Source of the DNA: an uncultured Clostridia bacterium
GTDB taxonomy: Bacteria; Bacillota; Clostridia; Christensenellales; Borkfalkiaceae
Assembly: GCA_947624445.1 (NCBI GenBank)
Contig: CANQKF010000001.1
Coordinates: 89,204-153,203 of the forward strand
Direction: 5' to 3'
Length of the DNA stretch: 64,000 nucleotides
A model generated the notes under the pieces. It searched no databases and was not told the DNA's origin. It was given only the letters and a program-made list of their open reading frames with translations. Position numbers and translations under genes: made by a program. This document shows positions 1 to 7,868 of this stretch, piece by piece; within the stretch, counting starts at the first letter, position 1, and each line of letters begins with the position of its first letter.

Positions 1-1
1 C

Positions 2-1984
2 GCACGGAGATACATTCGCTATCGCTACGACAGAGCCATGACGCGCAAACGGAACACAACGGATGCGAGGATCCTCTCTGTCGTGGACCTCAACAACGAG
101 GAAGTCAAAGAGGAAAATGCAAACAAAAATCCTGTCGTCATCCCGACGCAGCGGGACTACATCGCCGGAGAAGTGAGTAAGGACATCACAGAAAGATACC
201 TCCTTCCTCCCGACATTCTCGAAGCCCACAAGAGCGGAATTATCCACTTCCACGACGCGGACTATTTCGTGCAACACAGCCATAACTGCGACCTCGTCAA
301 CCTCGAGGATATGCTGCAAAACGGCACGGTCATCAACAAAACGATGATTGAGAAACCTCACTCGTTCGCCACGGCGTGCAACATCGCAACGCAGATTATG
401 GCGCAAGTCGCTTCGTGCCAGTACGGCGGGCAAACAATTTCCCTCACTCACCTCGCGCCCTTCGTGGAGGTCAGCAGACAACGGATACGCGAGGAGGTCA
501 AGAAGGAACTCGAAGAGTTCCCCTGCTTTTTTCTCCCCGTCAGGGACGGCGTCCTCGAAAGAGACCCTCAGCCCGAAATCGACGAGTATATCGAAAAGGT
601 CACGGAAAGCCGTCTCCGCGCGGAAATCAAGCGCGGTGTACAGACTATCCAGTACCAGATCAACACCATCATGACGACAAACGGGCAGACCCCCTTCGTC
701 TCAATCAATATGTACCTCAATGAGGCCCGGAATGAAAGAGAAAAGGCAGACCTCGCCCTCGTCATTGAAGAAGTTCTCAACCAGCGGATCGAGGGCGTCA
801 AGAACGAAGCGGGCGTGTGGATTACCCCTGCGTTTCCCAAGCTTCTCTACGTTCTTGAAGAGGACAACACAACCGAGGATGGAAAGTACTGGTATCTCAC
901 CGAGCTTGCCGCAAAATGTACGGCGAAGCGCCTCGTCCCCGACTACATCTCGGAGAAAATCATGCTTCAGAACAAAATCGACAAAGCAGGAAACGGGAAC
1001 GCATACCCTTGCATGGGCTGCCGTAGTTTCCTCACTCCATACCTCGACGAGAACGGCAAGCCGAAGTACTATGGCAGGTTCAACCAAGGCGTCGTCACCA
1101 TCAACCTCGTGGATGCCGCCTGTTCAAGCGGAGGGGACGAAAAGAAGTTCTGGGAAATCATGGATGAGCGTCTCGAACTGTGCCACCGCGCTCTGCGGAT
1201 AAGGCACGAGCGCCTTCTTGGCACGATTGCGGACGTCGCCCCTATCCTGTGGCAGCACGGAGCAATCGCCCGCTTGAAGAGCGGGGAAACAATCGACAAG
1301 CTCCTCTACGGCGGGTATTCCACTATCTCGCTCGGCTACGCGGGACTTTGGGAGTGCGTCTACAGAATGACCGGGAAGAAACTCACGGAACCCGAGGGCA
1401 AGGATTTCGGGATCGCTGTCATGAAGAAGCTCAACGAAGCGACGGCAAAGTGGAAAGCCGCGGAGAACATCGACTACAGCCTGTACGGCACCCCCATCGA
1501 GAGTACGACATACAAGTTCGCGAAGTGCCTTCAGCAACGCTTCGGCATCATCGAGGGCGTCACGGATAAGAGCTACATCACCAACAGCTACCATGTCAAG
1601 GTCACAGAACCAATCGACGCTTTCAGCAAGCTCAAACTCGAAAGCGAGTTCCAAGCGCTTTCCCCGGGTGGAGCTATCTCCTATGTCGAGGTCCCCAATA
1701 TGCAGCACAATATCCCCGCCGTGCTTGCCGTCATCCGTTACATCTACGACAACATCATGTACGCCGAACTCAATACAAAGAGCGACTACTGTCAGGTCTG
1801 CGGATATGACGGTGAGATCCAAATTGTCGAGGAGGACGGCAAACTCGTCTGGGAATGTCCCCATTGCCACAATCGCGACCAAAGCAAACTGAACGTCGCC
1901 CGCCGTACTTGCGGGTACATCGGCAGTAACTTTTGGAACCAAGGAAGAACGCAAGAAATCAAGGAGCGCGTACTTCATTTGTAA
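2..1984 (+). CDS. nrdD: Anaerobic (class III) ribonucleoside-triphosphate reductase, 5'-truncated by the window edge
   Basis: Glycyl-radical enzyme that reduces ribonucleoside triphosphates to deoxyribonucleotides without oxygen; it needs the radical-SAM activase NrdG, not seen here. The frame is open to base 2, and the residues before the ATG at base 38 (RYRYDRAM, then RKRNTTDARI) read like the end of the usual N-terminal ATP-cone domain, so the ATG at 38 is internal and the true start lies upstream. In track numbering, HFHDADYF is near residue 70, a four-Cys zinc site (CQVC and CPHC) lies around 585-610, and the glycyl-radical loop RRTCGYIGSNFW is at about 622-633. The last gene of this family before the small genes of an integrated element, it may be element cargo rather than a housekeeping copy. 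Confidence 0.95.
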   Translation, partial: ARRYIRYRYDRAMTRKRNTTDARILSVVDLNNEEVKEENANKNPVVIPTQRDYIAGEVSKDITERYLLPPDILEAHKSGIIHFHDADYFVQHSHNCDLVNLEDMLQNGTVINKTMIEKPHSFATACNIATQIMAQVASCQYGGQTISLTHLAPFVEVSRQRIREEVKKELEEFPCFFLPVRDGVLERDPQPEIDEYIEKVTESRLRAEIKRGVQTIQYQINTIMTTNGQTPFVSINMYLNEARNEREKADLALVIEEVLNQRIEGVKNEAGVWITPAFPKLLYVLEEDNTTEDGKYWYLTELAAKCTAKRLVPDYISEKIMLQNKIDKAGNGNAYPCMGCRSFLTPYLDENGKPKYYGRFNQGVVTINLVDAACSSGGDEKKFWEIMDERLELCHRALRIRHERLLGTIADVAPILWQHGAIARLKSGETIDKLLYGGYSTISLGYAGLWECVYRMTGKKLTEPEGKDFGIAVMKKLNEATAKWKAAENIDYSLYGTPIESTTYKFAKCLQQRFGIIEGVTDKSYITNSYHVKVTEPIDAFSKLKLESEFQALSPGGAISYVEVPNMQHNIPAVLAVIRYIYDNIMYAELNTKSDYCQVCGYDGEIQIVEEDGKLVWECPHCHNRDQSKLNVARRTCGYIGSNFWNQGRTQEIKERVLHL

Positions 1985-2115
1985 GCGCCCCATAAGGAAT
2001 AAGAAAAAAATAAGCTCCACGGCTTCGGCACTCTGCCGCGGGCGCCACAACGGCAATGCCGCTGAAACGCTACCACGGCTCTGTATCGAAGCCAAGGAGC
2101 CAAAATGAGGGAAAA

Positions 2116-2412
2116 ATGATTTACATAACAGACACCCTGCGCATCAGCCGCGTGGACGACAACTGCTTGCAGCTCGAAACGTATGTCCCCGTGACGTCAA
2201 AGAAAACAAAGGAGACGAGAACGCAATGGCGCTGGTGCGGGTACTACGGCGATGTGAGAGGCGCTCTTCTCGCTGCGCTAAGGAAGGAGCTATTCTCGGA
2301 AGTAAGCGTGGAAAGCTCAATCCAAAGGCTGCTTGACAGAATCGACAGCGCAGAGAAGAACATCATCAGGGCAATCGAAGGGATGAAACAGGATGAACGT
2401 CAGGAAGTGTGA
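2116..2412 (+). CDS. Small hypothetical protein of the integrated element (98 aa)
   Basis: Not recognised. The ORF-track start at 2056 is rejected for the ATG at 2116, which has a purine-rich site (GAGGGA) just upstream and begins MIYITDTLRI. The protein is soluble, with a central Trp/Tyr-rich stretch (TQWRWCGYYGDVRGA) and a helical, charged C-terminus. Size, position between nrdD and the integrase, and overlap with the next small ORF fit phage or ICE accessory genes. No function is proposed. Confidence 0.6.
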   Translation: MIYITDTLRISRVDDNCLQLETYVPVTSKKTKETRTQWRWCGYYGDVRGALLAALRKELFSEVSVESSIQRLLDRIDSAEKNIIRAIEGMKQDERQEV

Positions 2413-2569
2413 GAAATGCGAGAGCTACGAGCGGCGCCGCTGGTCGTCCTACTATCAGCCGAACGGCTACCATGCAATCGGCATGACACACGCATACGGA
2501 TACTGCCGCAAATATAAAGCCCGCTGCCTGAATGTGCAAAAGTGTACGGAGAAAAGAAATGACGGCTAA
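2393..2569 (+). CDS. Cysteine-rich 58-aa hypothetical protein (below the ORF-track cutoff)
   Basis: Starts at an ATG inside the end of the preceding ORF (20-bp overlap) and stops 11 bp inside the next, so three small genes are chained. It has a CEKC pair near the N-terminus and further Cys near the C-terminus (YCRKYKARC), a spacing that suggests a small zinc-binding fold of the kind common in phage and mobile-element proteins. It is rich in Tyr and Arg. Function unknown; the call rests on the overlaps and the cysteine pattern. Confidence 0.5.
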   Translation: MNVRKCEKCESYERRRWSSYYQPNGYHAIGMTHAYGYCRKYKARCLNVQKCTEKRNDG

Positions 2570-2792
2570 ACAGATTATGGATTTTGCCGAAGCAAATTCA
2601 CACGCGCCGGATATGTTCGGGGATTTGGAACAAGAGCTGATCAACGCAAAATTCGACGTCCTCGTGGAACTGGAAAAGGACTTCGGGAATAAAAAACTCA
2701 CAAGGAAATACAACGACATCTGCGAAAAGCTCCGCATGATATTCATTATGCGAGCGCAGAGACTCGAACTGTTCATGCAGGCGAAGATATAA
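2559..2792 (+). CDS. Small helical hypothetical protein of the element (77 aa)
   Basis: Not recognised. The ATG at 2559 (MTAKQIMDF) is preferred to the track start at 2532 because GGAG lies just upstream and it overlaps the previous stop codon by 11 bp, as expected for coupled genes. The protein is predicted mostly helical and acidic/basic mixed, with no membrane segment or Cys. It lies immediately upstream of the integrase gene. Confidence 0.55.
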   Translation: MTAKQIMDFAEANSHAPDMFGDLEQELINAKFDVLVELEKDFGNKKLTRKYNDICEKLRMIFIMRAQRLELFMQAKI

Positions 2793-2835
2793 TCTGCCAG
2801 CTACATCGACAATCTTCTTTTGAGGACATACATAC

Positions 2836-4053
2836 TTGAACTTCCAAGAGCTATCGACAATTTATCAGATTCTAAACGAGATACCGACAGAAGGTATGCG
2901 GGAACAGGCGTTGCAGATGATGCTACATAGTGCTACGCCGATTCCCACTATCGAAAAAATCTCTGGAACTGATACGCTGTTCTCTTTGAGGTTCACCAAA
3001 AAGGAGATGTCAATTATGCCACAAGAACTACAAGAACGGTTGAACGAAGCAAGGCGCGGACGCTGGATTAGGCAAAAGGCAAACGGAATTTATGAAATCC
3101 GAATGTCAATCAGCGGCGTCCAATTCTACGCCTCAGCAAAAGACCTCGCGGTCGCCAAACGCAAGTTCCTCGACGCTGTCAGGTGTGAAACAGGAGGAGA
3201 GACCATGCCGATAATGGCAAAAAAGCGCATTGCAAGCGGTGTGACATTTGGGGAGTTTGCCGATAGATGGCTCACCGTCACCAAGAAACCTCGCGTCAAG
3301 GAAATCACATACGAGGAAATTAGTTTGCAGTTGAAGAACCACCTGCTCCCCCGCTTCGGGGAAGTCCCTATCACAGACATCCACACAATGGAAATCGATG
3401 AGTTCATCAACTCGTATATAGAACGAGGTCAGGCGAGGACTGCTCTCAAACTGTACGTCACGCTGAAGGACATCTTCAACTGCGCCACTCTCGATGAAGT
3501 TATCAAGAGGAACCCCGCGGAGAAAATCCAGAAACCGACATACGAAGCAAAAAGCGGGGCTGCCCTATCGCGTGAGGAAGAGTTTGAACTCGTGAATAAG
3601 CTCTTCGAGAACAATGACCCTTGCCGCTACGCAATCGTCTTCATTCTCTATACGGGGATGAGGCGCTCCGAGCTGAAGTCGGCGTCAACGGACGGGGTAT
3701 GGATCACCGTTTCCTGCGCGAAGACGCGCAAAGGGAAGGAGCGGACGAGAAAGGTTCCGATCACCCCCATGCTCCGTCCCTACATCGAACACTTCACCAA
3801 GGAGAACCTTTGCTTCACGGACGACCGTCTCTCCCGCGTCGTGCCGAAATATCTCGAAGGCCACACGACGCATCACCTTCGCCACACGTTCATCACCCGC
3901 GCACAGGAGTGCGGAGTTTCGAAGGAAATCGTGAAGCTGTGGGTCGGACACTCCGCAAACAAGCGGGACATGACAGAGTCAGTTTACACCCATTTCTCCG
4001 AGGAATTTCAGCTGTCGGAAGCAACGAAAATTTCCTACGAACCACAGGTCTAA
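2836..4053 (+). CDS. int: Tyrosine-type site-specific recombinase (integrase)
   Basis: Catalyses integration and excision of the element that ends here. The TTG at 2836 is used as start because GAGGA sits about 9 nt upstream; an internal ATG at 3016 is the main alternative. The order is typical: an N-terminal arm-binding region (about 50-115), a SAM-like core-binding domain (about 135-235) and a C-terminal catalytic domain. Visible catalytic residues are Arg276 (TGMRRSEL), the HxxR box at about 346-349 (HHLRHTF), WVGHS near 375 and the Tyr nucleophile in SVYTHF. It points at the 3' end of tRNA-Leu 103 bp away, the classic arrangement for a tRNA-targeting integrase. Confidence 0.93.
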   Translation: MNFQELSTIYQILNEIPTEGMREQALQMMLHSATPIPTIEKISGTDTLFSLRFTKKEMSIMPQELQERLNEARRGRWIRQKANGIYEIRMSISGVQFYASAKDLAVAKRKFLDAVRCETGGETMPIMAKKRIASGVTFGEFADRWLTVTKKPRVKEITYEEISLQLKNHLLPRFGEVPITDIHTMEIDEFINSYIERGQARTALKLYVTLKDIFNCATLDEVIKRNPAEKIQKPTYEAKSGAALSREEEFELVNKLFENNDPCRYAIVFILYTGMRRSELKSASTDGVWITVSCAKTRKGKERTRKVPITPMLRPYIEHFTKENLCFTDDRLSRVVPKYLEGHTTHHLRHTFITRAQECGVSKEIVKLWVGHSANKRDMTESVYTHFSEEFQLSEATKISYEPQV

Positions 4054-4085
4054 GTCCCAAATTAGTCCCAAATTTGGTCCCAAAA
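4054..4085 (+). repeat. Three phased GTCCCAAA(T/A) repeats after the integrase stop
   Basis: Copies begin at 4054, 4065 and 4077, spaced 11-12 bp, i.e. about one helical turn. They lie between the integrase stop and the tRNA-Leu 3' end, where arm-type integrase-binding sites are expected. A related pair (GTACCAAA) lies beyond tRNA-Ser at the other end of the window. Their role as binding sites is inferred. Confidence 0.55.
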
Positions 4086-4155
4086 TAAGGGATTGGTTCT
4101 AAGGAAAATGAAGAAAAAATAGTGGCTGCCAGTAAGTGACAACCACTATATCTTG

Positions 4156-4200
4156 TGGTGCGGACGGTGGGACTCGAACCCACATGGTCTCCCACAGGAA
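4156..4200 (-). other. Probable attachment site of the integrated element (3' part of tRNA-Leu)
   Basis: The tRNA 3' end faces the integrase and is intact including CCA, as expected when the element carries a copy of the target's 3' end. The exact core cannot be set without the other junction, which lies outside the window. Chromosomal genes resume to the right of the tRNA. Confidence 0.45.
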
Positions 4201-4238
4201 CCTGAAACCTGCGCGTCTGCCAATTTCGCCACATCCGC
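4156..4238 (-). tRNA. tRNA-Leu(CAG)
   Basis: On the minus strand the 7-bp acceptor stem starts GCGGATG and pairs with CGTCCGC; the discriminator is A and CCA is encoded. The D-arm has GGCGAAATTGGC, the anticodon loop is TTCAGGT (anticodon CAG), there is a long variable arm as required for tRNA-Leu, and the T-arm is GTGGG-TTCGAGT-CCCAC. The last anticodon-stem pair appears to be T-T. No promoter is visible; it lies 51 nt after the upstream peptidase stop and may be processed from that transcript. Confidence 0.95.
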
Positions 4239-4248
4239 ATATTGTTTT

Positions 4249-4268
4249 GCCGCGGGCGATCCCGCGGC
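4249..4268. repeat. GC-rich hairpin after pepE, no U-tract
   Basis: Perfect 8-bp stem GCCGCGGG with loop CGAT, between the stop of the peptidase E gene and tRNA-Leu. There is no T-run on the minus strand, so it is not a standard intrinsic terminator; it could protect a 3' end or guide tRNA processing. Confidence 0.5.
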
Positions 4269-4289
4269 GGAAGACTGCCTCTGCGCGGC

Positions 4290-4973
4290 TCAAAACTCCG
4301 TTTTGACGACCTTCTCGCCCGAAGTGCCGTCGAGCTTCCACACTTTTCCGCCCGCCGAGACGCTGCGGACGGGTTCGCCGTCTGCGATCTCGAGGGCTGC
4401 GTTGTTCTCGACGCCCCAAGCGCAGTATCTATTATACAACAGGATACGATCGAAGTCAAGCATTCTTTCGTTGTAATGGGGAGAAATTTTTCCCTTTAAC
4501 CACCCGAGGCCGCGGTGCATATGGTATTCCCCCTCGACGACGGAATCGGTGTACATCTCCTCGAACCAGCAGATCGCCCCCGCGGAGAGACCCGCAAGCG
4601 GGACGCCGCGGCCGTAAGCCTCCCCGATATACGAAAGCAGGCCCGTCGCCTTCCACGATTCGAGCATAAAGACGGTATTCCCGCCGCCGACATAGATGAG
4701 ATCTGCCTCGCCGAACTTCTTCTTCATCTTCTCGGGGTCGATTTCCCGCCCCACCGTGAGGGCGACGTCGGTTTTGAGCCCAAAGACGCCCGTGTAGACC
4801 TTATGGAAGGTGTTGTAGTAAGGCATGCAGTCGTGGCTGGCCGTGGGGATGAAAAGCATGCAGGGCCGCCGCTCGCCCGCATGCGCCTTGGCGAGTCCGG
4901 CGATGTAGGCGTCGATCTTCAGCGTCTCCTGCGTTTTGAGTTCACCGCCCCCGATGAGGATCATGCGCGCCAT
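4290..4973 (-). CDS. Peptidase E-like protein (family S51)
   Basis: 227 aa, the usual length for the PepE/cyanophycinase-type class I glutamine-amidotransferase-like fold. The nucleophile serine lies in GLSAGAICW; YVGGGNT and PHYNERMLDF match conserved family segments. Family members cleave N-terminal Asp dipeptides, but several subgroups have other or unknown activity, so the substrate is left open. Cytoplasmic, with no signal peptide. Its ATG follows the PII-like gene's stop by 1 nt, so it is the last protein gene of the long minus-strand run. Confidence 0.85.
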   Translation of the reverse strand: MARMILIGGGELKTQETLKIDAYIAGLAKAHAGERRPCMLFIPTASHDCMPYYNTFHKVYTGVFGLKTDVALTVGREIDPEKMKKKFGEADLIYVGGGNTVFMLESWKATGLLSYIGEAYGRGVPLAGLSAGAICWFEEMYTDSVVEGEYHMHRGLGWLKGKISPHYNERMLDFDRILLYNRYCAWGVENNAALEIADGEPVRSVSAGGKVWKLDGTSGEKVVKTEF

Positions 4974-4974
4974 T

Positions 4975-5814
4975 TTATCGGTTCTCCCCCTCTTTCTTCG
5001 CGTTCTCTTCGAGGCTCGCCGCTTCGTCCGCGGAGATGCCCGCCGTGCGGTCGACGGGGACCGAAAAGATGACGCCGCCCGCCTCCGTCTTGGCGCCGAC
5101 GCGCTCGGAAAGCGCGTTCATGATCTGCATCGCCGCCTCTTTCTTGGTGAGGATCATCAGGATCTCCTGCTCGCGCATCAGGGAGATGCCGATGAACTGT
5201 TCCGCCTTTTCGTTGCTCATCGCGCGGGAACGGACGATCGTCCCCCCTGCCGCGCCCGCTTCGCGCGCCGCTTCCATGGCGCTGTCCACATAGTTTGCGG
5301 CGACCGCCGCGACGATGAGCGAATATTTTCTATCTTCCGATTTCATGATCGTGCCCCTATCCGTGGTTTTGTTGGTCGAAGCCGACGTGACGCCCTTTGC
5401 GACGATGCCCGAGACGCCCGAGAGCGGGACCGTGAAGGAAATGCCCCGCCCGACGAGGTAGAGCGCCATCTTGTTGCGCAGTTCGCGCAGGATGAGCGCT
5501 TCGTCGCTCTCGGGGATGAGGGAGATGAGCACGGACTTCTCGGTCTGCCCGATGCCGAAATAGTCGAGCATGGCGGACCGCGCCGTGCCCGTTCCCGCAA
5601 AGGTATAGGAGAGCGCGACGGAGCAGGCGTCGAGGGTCTCTTTCAGCCGCGCCTCGTCCTTGAGGTTGACGACGCTGATCAGCAACTTTGCGCGGAGGGG
5701 CATCTCGGGCTGTTTCCCGCCGTGCTGCGCCGCAAAGTGCACCCCTCTTCCGCCCGACGGCTTGTGCGGCGCGCTCTTGGATCTCTGTTTGCCTTCCTCG
5801 TGCTTTTCCGCCAT
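4975..5814 (-). CDS. Tandem PII-like signalling protein paired with DUF1538
   Basis: Two PII-type ferredoxin-like domains in one chain. The first (about 38-145) contains LLISVVNLKDEARL and AGTGTARSAMLDYFGIG; the second (about 160-250) contains GGTIVRSRAM, AEQFIGI and EILMILTKKEAA, matching PII-like proteins rather than canonical GlnB, whose uridylylated tyrosine loop is absent. The basic, disordered-looking N-terminus is about 36 residues. The ATG at 5814 is chosen because it forms TGATG with the stop of the DUF1538 membrane gene; the track's GTG is one codon upstream. Translational coupling to a polytopic protein suggests that it gates that protein in response to a nucleotide or metabolite. 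This is inference. Confidence 0.8.
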   Translation of the reverse strand: MAEKHEEGKQRSKSAPHKPSGGRGVHFAAQHGGKQPEMPLRAKLLISVVNLKDEARLKETLDACSVALSYTFAGTGTARSAMLDYFGIGQTEKSVLISLIPESDEALILRELRNKMALYLVGRGISFTVPLSGVSGIVAKGVTSASTNKTTDRGTIMKSEDRKYSLIVAAVAANYVDSAMEAAREAGAAGGTIVRSRAMSNEKAEQFIGISLMREQEILMILTKKEAAMQIMNALSERVGAKTEAGGVIFSVPVDRTAGISADEAASLEENAKKEGENR

Positions 5815-7367
5815 CACTCCACCTCGTATTCGAGTATTTTCTCCTCGACGGAGAGGAAATTCCGCTTGATCTTGCCTGTCTTGCGCTTATAGAGGATGCC
5901 GAGCACCTGGATGGAGATGAGCGGCGTGAGCGCAACGAAAGCGATACAGCCGAATGCCTGCGTCATGATGAGAGAGGTATCCCCTCCGCCGAGCGTGTAG
6001 CATGCGCCGATCGCGAGCGGGAGGACGAACGAAGAGACCATCGCGCCGCTCGCGACCCCGCCCGAGTCGAACGCGATGCCCGTAAACACGGGCGGCGTGA
6101 AGAAGGTGAGGATGAGCGCGATGGCGTATCCCGGGGCGAGGATCCACATGAGATTGATGCCCGTGAGGATGCGGAGCATCGCGAGCCCGAGCGAAATGCA
6201 CACGCCGATGCACAGCCCGCGCTTCATCGAGGCGGCGGAGATCGCGCCCGCGGACATGCGCTCGACCTGCTTGTTCAGAACGTGCACGGCGGGCTCGGCG
6301 GCAACGATGAAATAGCCGATGAGCATGCCGACGGGAATGAGCAGCGCCCCCTTCCAGAGCGCGGCAAGCCCCTCTCCGATCGCCCTGCCGACGGGCATAA
6401 AGCCGACGTTCGCGCCCGTGAGAAAGAGCACGAGCCCGAGAAAGGTATACAAGAAGCCCATGAATACCCTCACGACCAAGCGCTTATGGAAGGAGCGCGT
6501 GAAGAGCTGGAAGAACAGGAAAAACGCGACGATGGGCGAGATCGCGATCGCGACCTCTTTGGCGTAGTCCGCAAATCCGTGAAGATAGGCCGAGAGCACG
6601 CCCCGCGTATCCGTCACCTCCATGAGCGCCTCGTAGGGATAATCGGGATCCTGCACCTTGAACACGATGCCGAGCACGAGCACGGCGATGATCGGCCCCA
6701 CGCTCGAGAGCGCGACGAGACCGAAGGAGTCGTCCTGTCCCCCGCTGCCCGCGCGCAGCGACGCGACGCCGACGCCGAGCGAAATGATGAACGGCACCGT
6801 CATGGGGCCCGTCGTCACGCCGCCCGCGTCGAAGGAGACCGCCCAGAATGAGGGATCCACGAAGGCGCTCGCGACGAACGCCCCGACGTAGAACACGACG
6901 AGCAGGATGGAAAGGCGGATGTGCAGCACGATGCGGAGCATCGCGATCATGAGAAAGATCCCCACGCCGACCGCGACGGTGAGGATGAGAAGATAGTTCC
7001 CGAGCGGCGTTTTTCCCGCGATCGCGGGCACCTGCCGCGCGAGGATCTGAAGATCGGGCTCTGCGATCGTCACGATGATGCCGATGATGAAAGAGATCAG
7101 CGCGATGAGCCAGACTTTGCGCGATTTGGTGACCGCCGAGCCGATGCGCTCGCCGATGACGAGCATCGACATATCGGCGCCCTGCGTAAAGAGCCCCATC
7201 CCGAAGATCAGTAAAAAAACGCCCGTGAAAAACAATACGAACGTTCCCGCCTTGAGCGGCGTCACCGTGAGCGCGAGCGCGATCACGATCAGGGCGATCG
7301 GCAAGATCGAAGTGAGCGATTCCACGATCTTATCGCGAAGCGCCTTTGTCATGCGCAATTTCTCCAT
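5814..7367 (-). CDS. DUF1538 family polytopic membrane protein
   Basis: About 517 aa with some 12 predicted membrane segments and a visible internal duplication: FDAGGVTTGPM in the first half and FDSGGVASGAM in the second, each followed by a hydrophobic segment. This inverted- or direct-repeat layout is typical of secondary transporters, but the substrate of DUF1538 is not established. The start is uncertain: the ATG at 7352 has a better Shine-Dalgarno (GGAGAAAT) than that at 7367. It is followed without a gap by a tandem PII-like gene, a known type of regulator of transporters. Confidence 0.85.
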   Translation of the reverse strand: MEKLRMTKALRDKIVESLTSILPIALIVIALALTVTPLKAGTFVLFFTGVFLLIFGMGLFTQGADMSMLVIGERIGSAVTKSRKVWLIALISFIIGIIVTIAEPDLQILARQVPAIAGKTPLGNYLLILTVAVGVGIFLMIAMLRIVLHIRLSILLVVFYVGAFVASAFVDPSFWAVSFDAGGVTTGPMTVPFIISLGVGVASLRAGSGGQDDSFGLVALSSVGPIIAVLVLGIVFKVQDPDYPYEALMEVTDTRGVLSAYLHGFADYAKEVAIAISPIVAFFLFFQLFTRSFHKRLVVRVFMGFLYTFLGLVLFLTGANVGFMPVGRAIGEGLAALWKGALLIPVGMLIGYFIVAAEPAVHVLNKQVERMSAGAISAASMKRGLCIGVCISLGLAMLRILTGINLMWILAPGYAIALILTFFTPPVFTGIAFDSGGVASGAMVSSFVLPLAIGACYTLGGGDTSLIMTQAFGCIAFVALTPLISIQVLGILYKRKTGKIKRNFLSVEEKILEYEVE

Positions 7368-7383
7368 GGATCCGTCTCAAACA

Positions 7384-7836
7384 TCAGCGGGAGTACTTTT
7401 CCTCGATCGCCGCGATCTTACCGATGCGGCGCATGTGCTTTTCTTCGCCCGAAAACGGCGTCTCAAGGAACACGCGCACGATCTCGAGCGCGAGATTGAC
7501 GCCGACGAACGCCCCGCCGAGCGCGAGCATGTTCGCGTCGTTGTGCAGGCGCGTCATCTTCGCGGAGAGCGGCTCCGAACACAGCGCGCAGCGGATACCG
7601 CGCACCTTGTTCGCGGCGATGGAGATGCCGATGCCCGTCGTGCAGACGACGATCCCCCGCTCGCATTCCCCGTTTGCGACGGCCTCCGCCGCCGCAAGCC
7701 CGAAATCGGGATAGTCGCAGGAATCCGCGCAGTGCGTCCCGTAGTCGATGACCTCGTACCCTGCTTCCGTGAGATATGCCGCGATCTGTTGCTTGAGCGC
7801 AAGCCCGCCGTGATCGCAGCCCATGGCGATTTTCAT
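7384..7836 (-). CDS. rpiB: Ribose-5-phosphate isomerase B
   Basis: Interconverts ribose 5-phosphate and ribulose 5-phosphate in the non-oxidative pentose phosphate pathway. 150 aa, the usual RpiB/LacAB length. Visible motifs are GCDHGG at the N-terminus, VCTTGIGISIAANK carrying the active-site Cys region, and RLHNDANMLALGG. The ATG at 7836, not the longer track ORF, is the start; it follows a strong AAGGAGGGG site. Gene order tsaC-ywlE-rpiB matches ywlC-ywlE-ywlF of Bacillus. Confidence 0.95.
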   Translation of the reverse strand: MKIAMGCDHGGLALKQQIAAYLTEAGYEVIDYGTHCADSCDYPDFGLAAAEAVANGECERGIVVCTTGIGISIAANKVRGIRCALCSEPLSAKMTRLHNDANMLALGGAFVGVNLALEIVRVFLETPFSGEEKHMRRIGKIAAIEEKYSR

Positions 7837-7868
7837 GATGTCCCCTCCTTTTCTGTCTCTCTTGCTTT

